A stretch of 64,000 bases of DNA. It comes from Ectobius pallidus. Lineage: Eukaryota; Arthropoda; Insecta; Blattodea; Ectobiidae. The stretch is from positions 40,811,825 through 40,875,824 of the forward strand of contig CAXKWD010000005.1 in assembly GCA_964059195.1 (NCBI GenBank), in the 5' to 3' direction. Shown one piece after another: positions 37,459 to 51,091 of this stretch (the stretch's first letter is position 1; the number at the start of each line of letters is the position of its first letter). Made by a program: the position numbers and the translations under genes. A model generated the notes under the pieces. The model saw only the letters and a program-made list of their open reading frames with translations. It was not told where the DNA came from and ran no database searches.

Positions 37459-38757
37459 GATTGGCGGACTGCCAAAAATATTGTCATCTATAAGAGAATA
37501 AAGTGGGCAATTCAATCATTTTCCCCCTTTAAAAGCCCAGAAATAGATGGGATTTTCTCGGCCCTGCTTCAGCAGGGACATGATTTACTCATTCCAAACT
37601 TGGTAAGAATTTTCAGATCTTGCCTGGTGATGGGTTATGTACACCCGTCGTGGATGCAGGCAAGACTAGTTTTTATTCCTAAGCCCGGTAGGATCTAGTA
37701 CCTTGACCTAAGGATTTTAGACCTATTAGTCTGACTTCCTTGCTTTTAACGACTTTGGAAAGGCTAATAGATAGATGTATCAGAGGACCTATCTTAATTT
37801 TAAGGCCTTTGAGTGCTGAACAACATGCCTATCAGGCTGGCAAATCCGTGAAGATGGCGCGTCATCAACTGATTTCAAGGGCTGAAGAAGTGCTTGACCA
37901 GGGAGAGATAGCCATGGCAGTGTTTTTGTACCTAGAGGGGCCTTTAATTTTACTTCATATGGATGTATCTATTGAGGGTGGATTGGACATGGAGTTAACT
38001 TGTGTGCAACTCGATGGATTATGGCATCCCTGGATGGCCGCCGGGCAATAGTGTCTCTCAATCAGTGCAAGCTGATTGTCACTATGCCCAGAGGCTGCCC
38101 CCAGGGAGGGGTTCCTGCCCTCACTTATTTGGTGCCTGGTGGTAGATGAGGTTCTAGCTCAATGAAAGTAGAGTATACGTAGATGATATGGTCAGGGGCA
38201 AATTAGCTGATACAGTTTCGGGCCTTATACAAGGTGCCGTTGAGACTGTTGAAAGATGGTGTGGTGAGGTAGGACTGTCGGCTAACCCAGATAAAACTAA
38301 CCTCGTTGTGTTCACGAGGAAGCTTCGGCTTGATGGTTTACATGAACCTACCTTCTTCGGGAAGAAGATGCTTCTGTCTATGTCTGTCAAGTATCTGGGA
38401 GTGATTCTGGATTCTAGGCTGACTTGGAAAGAACACATTGTAAACAAGGTGGATAAGGCCTGCAATGTATTGTGGGCCTGTCGGAGGGCCTTTGGTGTGA
38501 GGTGGGGATTTAAACCACGTGTGGTTTATTGGCTGTATGCCTACATCATTAAGCCTTTCATCACCTATGCTTCGGTTTTGTGGTAGCCATGTGTTGAGAA
38601 CAAAATAAATAAAATGCAACCCATAGTGTGTTAGTGGACTACTGGAGCCGTGCGCACAACTCCGGTAAGTGCCCTGGAGACGCTGCTTGGCTAACCTCCT
38701 TTGGATCTGGTTATTCAGGGACTTCTTGAATGCAACGGGACTTTAATGAATTATCCA
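37459..38757 (+). pseudogene. Reverse transcriptase fragment, U9
   Basis: Full-length version of the broken fragment, without the 31-base deletion. It has the G variant at 38150 shared with U6, U11 and U14. All U2 breaks are present. Confidence 0.9.
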
Positions 38758-39442
38758 GTAAGAGGGGCACAATGTGCCCAATTATGTGGCCTACGTTCAC
38801 GTGACCGAAAGGGCCCAACCCATTCATATTCTTTCATTCAAAGCTATATAAGTTTTAACATGACAGTATATTTTTCACATAGATTAGATCCGTAACAGCT
38901 TCAAGTGTTTTGAAATGTAATCAAATCTTTTAAGACCTTCGAGGCATTTAATATGACGATTATAGTTGGAAATAATATTTTAAGGTTAGGAATGTATGCC
39001 GATATTCTTTTAAGATTTAGACTTTCAGTTCTGAAAATGTGTAAAAATAAGATTTCTTGAAATATATTCCTCAGAAATTGAGCGTAACTTGACATTTCCT
39101 TTACTCCAGTAAGCGTCCGCTGTTTGAAGAGAATACAACAGTTGCTACTAAGACCTACCTAAGAATATCTCACATGTGAAAGCTACGAGATTCTACTCAG
39201 TTATTTTCTCCTTGTATAATATTTATGAGGTAATACTTCATAGGAATTGTCATAATTTCGTGGCATATAAATTTGTACATGTCAAACAAGCAAAACGGCA
39301 TAACGGCATAAAGCTAGCTACTTTACCGGCAATTCATTTTCTTCGAGAATGTACTTTATAGGTTCTTCCATCAGGTAATAAGGGATGGATTATTCATTCT
39401 AATTCGGGGTTCATTTTTATTTCATTTGTCTATTATTATACA

Positions 39443-39984
39443 GTGGTAGATGCAATAAGTGATATAGATCTAGCAGAGAAAATGATAAGGAATAAGTTGC
39501 ACCATTGTTGGTCTTGTGTACCTTAGATCGTTTTCGTATAAATACAAAACATGATATCACTTGCTTGGAAACGAAAATACCGGATTGCATAGCCAAAATT
39601 CGTAGATGTAGGAACGATATGTTAAAAGAATAAAAAATAGTAGAATTAACTAAGAAATTTCAGTGTGAGAGATACGCGTTTTCGAGATTAACAGACAATA
39701 ACATATTAGAATTTATAAGAAAATATTTAGCAGCATTTCACATAGGGAAGTTGACGCAAATTGAAGGGCTAACCAAGACGTTCTGCGAAATTTGGCTAAA
39801 AAATGAAGGGCTGCCATCAAGAGACAGCCTGTATGAGCTTTACGTCTGGTTCGGCGTGGAAAGAGGGATCGAAAAAGATAAGCTGGATGAAGATCTCTTA
39901 ACGCTGGGTAAAGACTTGTATAACTTAAAAGAGGAAAGGCTCCACAAAGAAGCGGTAAGAAGAGAATATAGATTTATAAAATAG
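39443..39984 (+). pseudogene. Coding-like segment with TAA stop, U9
   Basis: Same decayed form as U2, with TAA stop, TTG and ATA. Confidence 0.6.
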
Positions 39985-40090
39985 GCTGTATAGTTTGTAA
40001 GAAATTGTTGATTGTAGTTTTATAGAAGGGCCCCCCGAGAAATACACTGTAATCGAAGGGGACCCACTTTAGATATGAATTCTGAATAAA

Positions 40091-40091
<1 letters not shown>

Positions 40092-40133
<42 letters not shown>
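40092..40133 (+). repeat. (ATT)14 microsatellite, U9
   Basis: Fourteen perfect triplets. Confidence 0.98.
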
Positions 40134-40137
<4 letters not shown>

Positions 40138-41074
40138 CACTTGCCTAGCAACGAGTATATGTAAATTTCCGAATCAGCGAGATATGCTACTAAAAAGGAA
40201 TGATGTGTATTCAACATTCATTTAGTTTTGATCTTGAGAGGTGAACGAGAATGAGAACAAGTTTACACAGTACTAGCCACGGAGTGGGCTGATGGTTGAC
40301 AGTATTTAATGTGATTTCCATCGAACTAGTCTTTCAACTTAGAGTTTGTAATAATATTTCCTGCCCTCATGTACAAGACATGACCAGACTCTATTTAATT
40401 GGAAGTTTTCGAACGCTGGCGTAGTGTAACTTAATTTTCAACATATTTAGTCTATTATATATTATCCCTATGTTAAGAAGGAGACTGAGCGTTTACTAGA
40501 CATAATACCACAATAGAAAACTTGCGTTCCTTTTATTTACATCTTTCCTTATGAAACAGATAATCATAAATACGATTATAGATACTGATGCAATATTCGT
40601 GAACCCTACTTAATATGCAAATAAATTCATTACGATTTCCAACAAGGGCAAGTAATGTACTTCGTGGGGTTTGGGGCCACTTCATTGATGGGGCCTTGCG
40701 TCATGAATAGGTAAAGGTAGAGCATGCGATTTCAACTATAAAATTCACTGATTTTTACTCAACCTTTACAGATGCTGGTACGCATAGGAATTTCAACAGA
40801 AATGAGGTTCACATCCTAAGGTTGCACTATCTTAAGAAGAGAATTGGACCTACGCATCGACCAAACACATAAGCTAAGTACCTCAATTGTTTTCAAATGC
40901 TTAATATAATCGAAGACACTCTCGCCTACTTAAATTTTTAAGTATAAGAAATTTATGGCGGAGATTTGGAGGTAGTATCTTGAAATATAAATTGCAGAAT
41001 TTATGCAACTAGGCCTTCACCAAAAATTTCAAGCAAGTATTAGAATTCATCGTTTCCACACACGACCCTGTATT

Positions 41075-41708
41075 CTTGTGCTGCGGGACTTGCCAACCTT
41101 GAAGGGTTAAGATTGAAGTTAAGAACGAGGAGGCCATGTGTCTCTGATAATGGTTCCGGGTGCCATTGCGTTGGACATCTGGGTAGTTTCTTTCTGACTT
41201 GGGACGTGGGTGTTATTACAAAATGAACCTTTCAAGATACGTAACCACATTATAACATTTTGTTAAATGCACTGAGTACTTAGGAGTTTTCTTCCTGTGG
41301 AAGATGCATGTAGACGGCCTATGGCACGGGACAAACGTCTCTGTAAGCCTGTGTGTTTAGGAATGTGGCGAGCCAATAGAGTGAAGTTAATTCTTTCGCA
41401 AGCTGCGTCGCGTCGTTTGTTAGCAGTCCCTGGAGCGGGGTTAGGTCTTTCGCAAACTGCTCTGAATGATTGATTTACCAGGAAAATATTGATTATGTAA
41501 AATACGAAGTACAATATTATATGGTTAGGTAGGAGAAGAAAGGTTTCATTTTGTAATGATACTAACGTAACGGGTCAGGGGAAATTACCCAGATGCCCAT
41601 GCAATGGTGCCTAGAAGCCTTTATCAGTGATACGTGATAATTAATCCCTCCGAGTTTTTGACGTAAACATTCTTCGACGCCTTCAGTTGACAAGTACCAA
41701 AGCACAAG
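41075..41708. repeat. Imperfect inverted repeat, U9
   Basis: As in U2, with the spacer change C to A at 41477 shared with U3. Confidence 0.75.
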
Positions 41709-42160
41709 GACTCAAGGTTGCGTGAATTTTATTTAACATGGAAGCGTCTGCTTAATTTTGTGATATTTTGTATTAAAATGTTGGTGCAGGATTCGAACTG
41801 AATCCTGGTCTCTATCAGGTCCCCAGGGTATTAGCTACTCTTAGCAGTGTTATGATATTTCCTAGATTAACAGTGTTAACTCACTATAAAATAATAATAG
41901 GTTCTCTTTAATTTTTCACGTCCTTATCAAAAGAAGACGGACATGACAATATTAGTGAACTGCAACGTTATGGCTCAAATGCTTTCGACTACAGGCGGAA
42001 GAACCATGAAGTAGAATCATCAAGACTACTCCTGAAAATGTCTATTTGGGTAAGCATTGATTATAATTGTATTACGTAATGAAATATATGTATGTCACTA
42101 ATAATAATATGCAAAATAATTTTTAAACGTATCTTTCTATTTGGCCGACTTGCTATGCAG

Positions 42161-43459
42161 GATTGGCGGACTGCCAAAAATATTGTCATCTATAAGAGAA
42201 TAAAGTGGGCAATTCAATCATTTTCCCCCTTTAAAAGCCCAGAAATAGATGGGATTTTCTCGGCCCTGCTTCAGCAGGGACATGATTTACTCATTCCAAA
42301 CTTGGTAAGAATTTTCAGATCTTGCCTGGTGATGGGTTATGTACACCCGTCGTGGATGCAGGCAAGACTAGTTTTTATTCCTAAGCCCGGTAGGATCTAG
42401 TACCTTGACCTAAGGATTTTAGACCTATTAGTCTGACTTCCTTGCTTTTAACGACTTTGGAAAGGCTAATAGATAGATGTATCAGAGGACCTATCTTAAT
42501 TTTAAGGCCTTTGAGTGCTGAACAACATGCCTATCAGGCTCGCAAATCCGTGAAGATGGCGCGTCATCAACTGATTTCAAGGGCTGAAGAAGTGCTTGAC
42601 CAGGGAGAGATAGCCATGGCAGTGTTTTTGTACCTAGAGGGGCCTTTAATTTTACTTCATATGGATGTATCTATTGAGGGTGGATTGGACATGGAGTTAA
42701 CTTGTGTGCAACTCGATGGATTATGGCATCCCTGGATGGCCGCCGGGCAATAGTGTCTCTCAATCAGTGCAAGCTGATTGTCACTATGCCCAGAGGCTGC
42801 CCCCAGGGAGGGGTTCCTGCCCTCACTTATTTGGTGCCTGGTGGTAGATGATGTTCTAGCTCAATGAAAGTAGAGTATACGTAGATGATATGGTCAGGGG
42901 CAAATTAGCTGATACAGTTTCGGGCCTTATACAAGGTGCCGTTGAGACTGTTGAAAGATGGTGTGGTGAGGTAGGACTGTCGGCTAACCCAGATAAAACT
43001 AACCTCGTTGTGTTCACGAGGAAGCTTCGGCTTGATGGTTTACATGAACCTACCTTCTTCGGGAAGAAGATGCTTCTGTCTATGTCTGTCAAGTATCTGG
43101 GAGTGATTCTGGATTCTAGGCTGACTTGGAAAGAACACATTGTAAACAAGGTGGATAAGGCCTGCAATGTATTGTGGGCCTGTCGGAGGGCCTTTGGTGT
43201 GAGGTGGGGATTTAAACCACGTGTGGTTTATTGGCTGTATGCCTACATCATTAAGCCTTTCATCACCTATGCTTCGGTTTTGTGGTAGCCATGTGTTGAG
43301 AACAAAATAAATAAAATGCAACCCATAGTGTGTTAGTGGACTACTGGAGCCGTGCGCACAACTCCGGTAAGTGCCCTGGAGACGCTGCTTGGCTAACCTC
43401 CTTTGGATCTGGTTATTCAGGGACTTCTTGAATGCAACGGGACTTTAATGAATTATCCA
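42161..43459 (+). pseudogene. Reverse transcriptase fragment, U10 (Gly to Arg variant)
   Basis: Shares all U2 breaks and has the Arg variant at 42541 in AYQARKSV. No 31-base deletion. Confidence 0.9.
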
Positions 43460-44320
43460 GTAAGAGGGGCACAATGTGCCCAATTATGTGGCCTACGTTC
43501 ACGTGACCGAAAGGGCCCAACCCATTCATATTCTTTCATTCAAAGCTATATAAGTTTTAACATGACAGTATATTTTTCACATAGATTAGATCCGTAACAG
43601 CTTCAAGTGTTTTGAAATGTAATCAAATCTTTTAAGACCTTCGAGGCATTTAATATGACGATTATAGTTGGAAATAATATTTTAAGGTTAGGAATGTATG
43701 CCGATATTCTTTTAAGATTTAGACTTTCAGTTCTGAAAATGTGTAAAAATAAGATTTCTTGAAATATATTCCTCAGAAATTGAGCGTAACTTGACATTTC
43801 CTTTACTCCAGTAAGCGTCCGCTGTTTGAAGAGAATACAACAGTTGCTACTAAGACCTACCTAAGAATATCTCACATGTGAAAGCTACGAGATTCTACTC
43901 AGTTATTTTCTCCTTGTATAATATTTATGAGGTAATACTTCATAGGAATTGTCATAATTTCGTGGCATATAAATTTGTACATGTCAAACAAGCAAAACGG
44001 CATAACGGCATAAAGCTAGCTACTTTACCGGCAATTCATTTTCTTCGAGAATGTACTTTATAGGTTCTTCCATCAGGTAATAAGGGATGGATTATTCATT
44101 CTAATTCGGGGTTCATTTTTATTTCATTTGTCTATTATTATACAGTGGTAGATGCAATAAGTGATATAGATCTAGCAGAGAAAATGATAAGGAATAAGTT
44201 GCACCATTGTTGGTCTTGTGTACCTTAGATCGTTTTCGTATAAATACAAAACATGATATCACTTGCTTGGAAACGAAAATACCGGATTGCATAGCCAAAA
44301 TTCGTAGATGTAGGAACGAT

Positions 44321-44686
44321 ATGTTAAAAGAATCAAAAATAGTAGAATTAACTAAGAAATTTCAGTGTGAGAGATACGCGTTTTCGAGATTAACAGACAA
44401 TAACATATTAGAATTTATAAGAAAATATTTAGCAGCATTTCACATAGGGAAGAAGACGCAAATTGAAGGGCTAACCAAGACGTTCTGCGAAATTTGGCTA
44501 AAAAATGAAGGGCTGCCATCAAGAGACAGCCTGTATGAGCTTTACGTCTGGTTCGGCGTGGAAAGAGGGATCGAAAAAGATAAGCTGGATGAAGATCTCT
44601 TAACGCTGGGTAAAGACTTGTATAACTTAAAAGAGGAAAGGCTCCACAAAGAAGCGGTAAGAAGAGAATATAGATTTAGAAAATAG
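44321..44686 (+). CDS. Uncharacterised 121-codon ORF, intact copy in U10
   Basis: ATG at 44321 (purine at -3) opens a 121-codon frame to TAG 44684-44686. The same frame is open upstream to 44198 but without another ATG, so a longer product would need a non-AUG start or splicing. The protein is not recognised. It is rich in charged residues, has no signal peptide or membrane segment, and contains the stretches EIWLKNEGLPSRDSLYELY and LYVWFGVERGIEKDKL; it ends in a basic tail (RREYRFRK). Compared with the decayed copies it has TCA for TAA (44333-44335), AAG for TTG (44453-44455) and AGA for ATA (44678-44680). AATAAA and an ATT tract follow about 100 bases after the stop, as expected for the 3' end of a retroposon or a short gene. 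Whether it is expressed cannot be judged; it may be an ancestral relic rather than a functional gene. Confidence 0.4.
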   Translation: MLKESKIVELTKKFQCERYAFSRLTDNNILEFIRKYLAAFHIGKKTQIEGLTKTFCEIWLKNEGLPSRDSLYELYVWFGVERGIEKDKLDEDLLTLGKDLYNLKEERLHKEAVRREYRFRK

Positions 44687-44792
44687 GCTGTATAGTTTGT
44701 AAGAAATTGTTGATTGTAGTTTTATAGAAGGGCCCCCCGAGAAATACACTGTAATCGAAGGGGACCCACTTTAGATATGAATTCTGAATAAA

Positions 44793-44793
<1 letters not shown>

Positions 44794-44829
<36 letters not shown>
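44794..44829 (+). repeat. (ATT)12 microsatellite, U10
   Basis: Twelve perfect triplets, 107 bases after the stop codon of the intact ORF. AATAAA lies at 44787-44792. Confidence 0.98.
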
Positions 44830-44833
<4 letters not shown>

Positions 44834-45770
44834 CACTTGCCTAGCAACGAGTATATGTAAATTTCCGAATCAGCGAGATATGCTACTAAAAAGGAATGAT
44901 GTGTATTCAACATTCATTTAGTTTTGATCTTGAGAGGTGAACGAGAATGAGAACAAGTTTACACAGTACTAGCCACGGAGTGGGCTGATGGTTGACAGTA
45001 TTTAATGTGATTTCCATCGAACTAGTCTTTCAACTTAGAGTTTGTAATAATATTTCCTGCCCTCATGTACAAGACATGACCAGACTCTATTTAATTGGAA
45101 GTTTTCGAACGCTGGCGTAGTGTAACTTAATTTTCAACATATTTAGTCTATTATATATTATCCCTATGTTAAGAAGGAGACTGAGCTTTTACTAGACATA
45201 ATACCACAATAGAAAACTTGCGTTCCTTTTATTTACATCTTTCCTTATGAAACAGATAATCATAAATACGATTATAGATACTGATGCAATATTCGTGAAC
45301 CCTACTTAATATGCAAATAAATTCATTACGATTTCCAACAAGGGCAAGTAATGTACTTCGTGGGGTTTGGGGCCACTTCATTGATGGGGCCTTGCGTCAT
45401 GAATAGGTAAAGGTAGAGCATGCGATTTCAACTATAAAATTCACTGATTTTTACTCAACCTTTACAGATGCTGGTACGCATAGGAATTTCAACAGAAATG
45501 AGGTTCACATCCTAAGGTTGCACTATCTTAAGAAGAGAATTGGACCTACGCATCGACCAAACACATAAGCTAAGTACCTCAATTGTTTTCAAATGCTTAA
45601 TATAATCGAAGACACTCTCGCCTACTTAAATTTTTAAGTATAAGAAATTTATGGCGGAGATTTGGAGGTAGTATCGTGAAATATAAATTGCAGAATTTAT
45701 GCAACTAGGCCTTCACCAAAAATTTCAAACAAGTATTAGAATTCATCGTTTCCACACACGACCCTGTATT

Positions 45771-46404
45771 CTTGTGCTGCGGGACTTGCCAACCTTGAAG
45801 GGTTAAGATTGAAGTTAAGAACGAGGAGGCCATGTGTCTCTGATAATGGTTCCGGGTGCCATTGCGTTGGACATCTGGGTAGTTTCTTTCTGACTTGGGA
45901 CGTGGGTGTTATTACAAAATGAACCTTTCAAGATACGTAACCACATTATAACATTTTGTTAAATGCACTGAGTACTTAGGAGTTTTCTTCCTGTGGAAGA
46001 TGCATGTAGACGGCCTATGGCACGGGACAAACGTCTCTGTAAGCCTGTGTGTTTAGGAATGTGGCGAGCCAATAGAGTGAAGTTAATTCTTTCGCAAGCT
46101 GCGTCGCGTCGTTTGTTAGCAGTCCCTGGAGCGGGGTTAGGTCTTTCGCAAACTGCTCTGAATGATTGATTTCCCAGGAAAATATTGATTATGTAAAATA
46201 CGAAGTACAATATTATATGGTTAGGTAGGAGAAGAAAGGTTTCATTTTGTAATGATACTAACGTAACGGGTCAGGGGAAATTACCCAGATGCCCATGCAA
46301 TGGTGCCTAGAAGCCTTTATCAGTGATACGTGATAATTAATCCCTCCGAGTTTTTGACGTAAACATTCTTCGACGCCTTCAGTTGACAAGTACCAAAGCA
46401 CAAG
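45771..46404. repeat. Imperfect inverted repeat, U10
   Basis: As in U2; no difference noticed. Confidence 0.75.
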
Positions 46405-46856
46405 GACTCAAGGTTGCGTGAATTTTATTTAACATGGAAGCGTCTGCTTAATTTTGTGATATTTTGTATTAAAATGTTGGTGCAGGATTCGAACTGAATC
46501 CTGGTCTCTATCAGGTCCCCAGGGTATTAGCTACTCTTAGCAGTGTTATGATATTTCCTAGATTAACAGTGTTAACTCACTATAAAATAATAATAGGTTC
46601 TCTTTAATTTTTCACGTCCTTATCAAAAGAAGACGGACATGACAATATTAGTGAACTGCAACGTTATGGCTCAAATGCTTTCGACTACAGGCGGAAGAAC
46701 CATGAAGTAGAATCATCAAGACTACTCCTGAAAATGTCTATTTGGGTAAGCATTGATTATAATTGTATTACGTAATGAAATATATGTATGTCACTAATAA
46801 TAATATGCAAAATAATTTTTAAACGTATCTTTCTATTTGGCCGACTTGCTATGCAG

Positions 46857-48155
46857 GATTGGCGGACTGCCAAAAATATTGTCATCTATAAGAGAATAAA
46901 GTGGGCAATTCAATCATTTTCCCCCTTTAAAAGCCCAGAAATAGATGGGATTTTCTCGGCCCTGCTTCAGCAGGGACATGATTTACTCATTCCAAACTTG
47001 GTAAGAATTTTCAGATCTTGCCTGGTGATGGGTTATGTACACCCGTCGTGGATGCAGGCAAGACTAGTTTTTATTCCTAAGCCCGGTAGGATCTAGTACC
47101 TTGACCTAAGGATTTTAGACCTATTAGTCTGACTTCCTTGCTTTTAACGACTTTGGAAAGGCTAATAGATAGATGTATCAGAGGACCTATCTTAATTTTA
47201 AGGCCTTTGAGTGCTGAACAACATGCCTATCAGGCTCGCAAATCCGTGAAGATGGCGCGTCATCAACTGATTTCAAGGGCTGAAGAAGTGCTTGACCAGG
47301 GAGAGATAGCCATGGCAGTGTTTTTGTACCTAGAGGGGCCTTTAATTTTACTTCATATGGATGTATCTATTGAGGGTGGATTGGACATGGAGTTAACTTG
47401 TGTGCAACTCGATGGATTATGGCATCCCTGGATGGCCGCCGGGCAATAGTGTCTCTCAATCAGTGCAAGCTGATTGTCACTATGCCCAGAGGCTGCCCCC
47501 AGGGAGGGGTTCCTGCCCTCACTTATTTGGTGCCTGGTGGTAGATGAGGTTCTAGCTCAATGAAAGTAGAGTATACGTAGATGATATGGTCAGGGGCAAA
47601 TTAGCTGATACAGTTTCGGGCCTTATACAAGGTGCCGTTGAGACTGTTGAAAGATGGTGTGGTGAGGTAGGACTGTCGGCTAACCCAGATAAAACTAACC
47701 TCGTTGTGTTCACGAGGAAGCTTCGGCTTGATGGTTTACATGAACCTACCTTCTTCGGGAAGAAGATGCTTCTGTCTATGTCTGTCAAGTATCTGGGAGT
47801 GATTCTGGATTCTAGGCTGACTTGGAAAGAACACATTGTAAACAAGGTGGATAAGGCCTGCAATGTATTGTGGGCCTGTCGGAGGGCCTTTGGTGTGAGG
47901 TGGGGATTTAAACCACGTGTGGTTTATTGGCTGTATGCCTACATCATTAAGCCTTTCATCACCTATGCTTCGGTTTTGTGGTAGCCATGTGTTGAGAACA
48001 AAATAAATAAAATGCAACCCATAGTGTGTTAGTGGACTACTGGAGCCGTGCGCACAACTCCGGTAAGTGCCCTGGAGACGCTGCTTGGCTAACCTCCTTT
48101 GGATCTGGTTATTCAGGGACTTCTTGAATGCAACGGGACTTTAATGAATTATCCA
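46857..48155 (+). pseudogene. Reverse transcriptase fragment, U11 (Gly to Arg variant)
   Basis: Shares all U2 breaks. It combines the Arg variant (47237) with the G variant at 47548, a pairing otherwise seen only in U14. Confidence 0.9.
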
Positions 48156-48840
48156 GTAAGAGGGGCACAATGTGCCCAATTATGTGGCCTACGTTCACGT
48201 GACCGAAAGGGCCCAACCCATTCATATTCTTTCATTCAAAGCTATATAAGTTTTAACATGACAGTATATTTTTCACATAGATTAGATCCGTAACAGCTTC
48301 AAGTGTTTTGAAATGTAATCAAATCTTTTAAGACCTTCGAGGCATTTAATATGACGATTATAGTTGGAAATAATATTTTAAGGTTAGGAATGTATGCCGA
48401 TATTCTTTTAAGATTTAGACTTTCAGTTCTGAAAATGTGTAAAAATAAGATTTCTTGAAATATATTCCTCAGAAATTGAGCGTAACTTGACATTTCCTTT
48501 ACTCCAGTAAGCGTCCGCTGTTTGAAGAGAATACAACAGTTGCTACTAAGACCTACCTAAGAATATCTCACATGTGAAAGCTACGAGATTCTACTCAGTT
48601 ATTTTCTCCTTGTATAATATTTATGAGGTAATACTTCATAGGAATTGTCATAATTTCGTGGCATATAAATTTGTACATGTCAAACAAGCAAAACGGCATA
48701 ACGGCATAAAGCTAGCTACTTTACCGGCAATTCATTTTCTTCGAGAATGTACTTTATAGGTTCTTCCATCAGGTAATAAGGGATGGATTATTCATTCTAA
48801 TTCGGGGTTCATTTTTATTTCATTTGTCTATTATTATACA

Positions 48841-49382
48841 GTGGTAGATGCAATAAGTGATATAGATCTAGCAGAGAAAATGATAAGGAATAAGTTGCAC
48901 CATTGTTGGTCTTGTGTACCTTAGATCGTTTTCGTATAAATACAAAACATGATATCACTTGCTTGGAAACGAAAATACCGGATTGCATAGCCAAAATTCG
49001 TAGATGTAGGAACGATATGTTAAAAGAATAAAAAATAGTAGAATTAACTAAGAAATTTCAGTGTGAGAGATACGCGTTTTCGAGATTAACAGACAATAAC
49101 ATATTAGAATTTATAAGAAAATATTTAGCAGCATTTCACATAGGGAAGTTGACGCAAATTGAAGGGCTAACCAAGACGTTCTGCGAAATTTGGCTAAAAA
49201 ATGAAGGGCTGCCATCAAGAGACAGCCTGTATGAGCTTTACGTCTGGTTCGGCGTGGAAAGAGGGATCGAAAAAGATAAGCTGGATGAAGATCTCTTAAC
49301 GCTGGGTAAAGACTTGTATAACTTAAAAGAGGAAAGGCTCCACAAAGAAGCGGTAAGAAGAGAATATAGATTTATAAAATAG
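48841..49382 (+). pseudogene. Coding-like segment with TAA stop, U11
   Basis: Same decayed form as U2 although it directly follows the intact copy in U10. Confidence 0.6.
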
Positions 49383-49489
49383 GCTGTATAGTTTGTAAGA
49401 AATTGTTGATTGTAGTTTTATAGAAGGGCCCCCCGAGAAATACACTGTAATCGAAGGGGACCCACTTTAGATATGAATTCTGAATAAAC

Positions 49490-49516
<27 letters not shown>
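49490..49516 (+). repeat. (ATT)9 microsatellite, U11
   Basis: Nine perfect triplets. U11, U12 and U13 share this number. Confidence 0.98.
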
Positions 49517-49520
<4 letters not shown>

Positions 49521-50457
49521 CACTTGCCTAGCAACGAGTATATGTAAATTTCCGAATCAGCGAGATATGCTACTAAAAAGGAATGATGTGTATTCAACAT
49601 TCATTTAGTTTTGATCTTGAGAGGTGAACGAGAATGAGAACAAGTTTACACAGTACTAGCCACGGAGTGGGCTGATGGTTGACAGTATTTAATGTGATTT
49701 CCATCGAACTAGTCTTTCAACTTAGAGTTTGTAATAATATTTCCTGCCCTCATGTACAAGACATGACCAGACTCTATTTAATTGGAAGTTTTCGAACGCT
49801 GGCGTAGTGTAACTTAATTTTCAACATATTTAGTCTATTATATATTATCCCTATGTTAAGAAGGAGACTGAGCTTTTACTAGACATAATACCACAATAGA
49901 AAACTTGCGTTCCTTTTATTTACATCTTTCCTTATGAAACAGATAATCATAAATACGATTATAGATACTGATGCAATATTCGTGAACCCTACTTAATATG
50001 CAAATAAATTCATTACGATTTCCAACAAGGGCAAGTAATGTACTTCGTGGGGTTTGGGGCCACTTCATTGATGGGGCCTTGCGTCATGAATAGGTAAAGG
50101 TAGAGCATGCGATTTCAACTATAAAATTCACTGATTTTTACTCAACCTTTACAGATGCTGGTACGCATAGGAATTTCAACAGAAATGATGTTCACATCCT
50201 AAGGTTGCACTATCTTAAGAAGAGAATTGGACCTACGCATCGACCAAACACATAAGCTAAGTACCTCAATTGTTTTCAAATGCTTAATATAATCGAAGAC
50301 ACTCTCGCCTACTTAAATTTTTAAGTATAAGAAATTTATGGCGGAGATTTGGAGGTAGTATCGTGAAATATAAATTGCAGAATTTATGCAACTAGGCCTT
50401 CACCAAAAATTTCAAGCAAGTATTAGAATTCATCGTTTCCACACACGACCCTGTATT

Positions 50458-51091
50458 CTTGTGCTGCGGGACTTGCCAACCTTGAAGGGTTAAGATTGAA
50501 GTTAAGAACGAGGAGGCCATGTGTCTCTGATAATGGTTCCGGGTGCCATTGCGTTGGACATCTGGGTAGTTTCTTTCTGACTTGGGACGTGGGTGTTATT
50601 ACAAAATGAACCTTTCAAGATACGTAACCACATTATAACATTTTGTTAAATGCACTGAGTACTTAGGAGTTTTCTTCCTGTGGAAGATGCATGTAGACGG
50701 CCTATGGCACGGGACAAACGTCTCTGTAAGCCTGTGTGTTTAGGAATGTGGCGAGCCAATAGAGTGAAGTTAATTCTTTCGCAAGCTGCGTCGCGTCGTT
50801 TGTTAGCAGTCCCTGGAGCGGGGTTAGGTCTTTCGCAAACTGCTCTGAATGATTGATTTCCCAGGAAAATATTGATTATGTAAAATACGAAGTACAATAT
50901 TATATGGTTAGGTAGGAGAAGAAAGGTTTCATTTTGTAATGATACTAACGTAACGGGTCAGGGGAAATTACCCAGATGCCCATGCAATGGTGCCTAGAAG
51001 CCTTTATCAGTGATACGTGATAATTAATCCCTCCGAGTTTTTGACGTAAACATTCTTCGACGCCTTCAGTTGACAAGTACCAAAGCACAAG
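50458..51091. repeat. Imperfect inverted repeat, U11
   Basis: As in U2; no difference noticed. Confidence 0.75.

Larger units (their letters stand above)
32817..37486. repeat. Macrosatellite unit U8 (4670 bp)
   Basis: Carries the 31-base deletion, 14 ATT triplets and a private one-base loss in a C run (four C at 32853-32856 where other units have five). Other differences from U2: C at 33679, A at 35513, T at 35718, G at 36278 and A at 36331. Confidence 0.99.
37487..42188. repeat. Macrosatellite unit U9 (4702 bp)
   Basis: No 31-base deletion; 14 ATT triplets as in U8. Differences from U2: G at 38150, G at 40491 and A at 41477. The first two are shared with U14 and the last with U3. Confidence 0.99.
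42189..46884. repeat. Macrosatellite unit U10 (4696 bp)
   Basis: 12 ATT triplets, no deletion. Differences from U2: C at 42541, C at 44334 (removes the TAA stop), AA at 44453-44454, G at 44679, G at 45676 and A at 45729. It is one of two units with the intact ORF. Confidence 0.99.

Noticed and set aside
44207..44320. Longer 159-codon version of the intact ORF
   Set aside because: The frame is open but the first codon is TTG. The first ATG is at 44321, so the 121-codon version is preferred unless splicing is shown.
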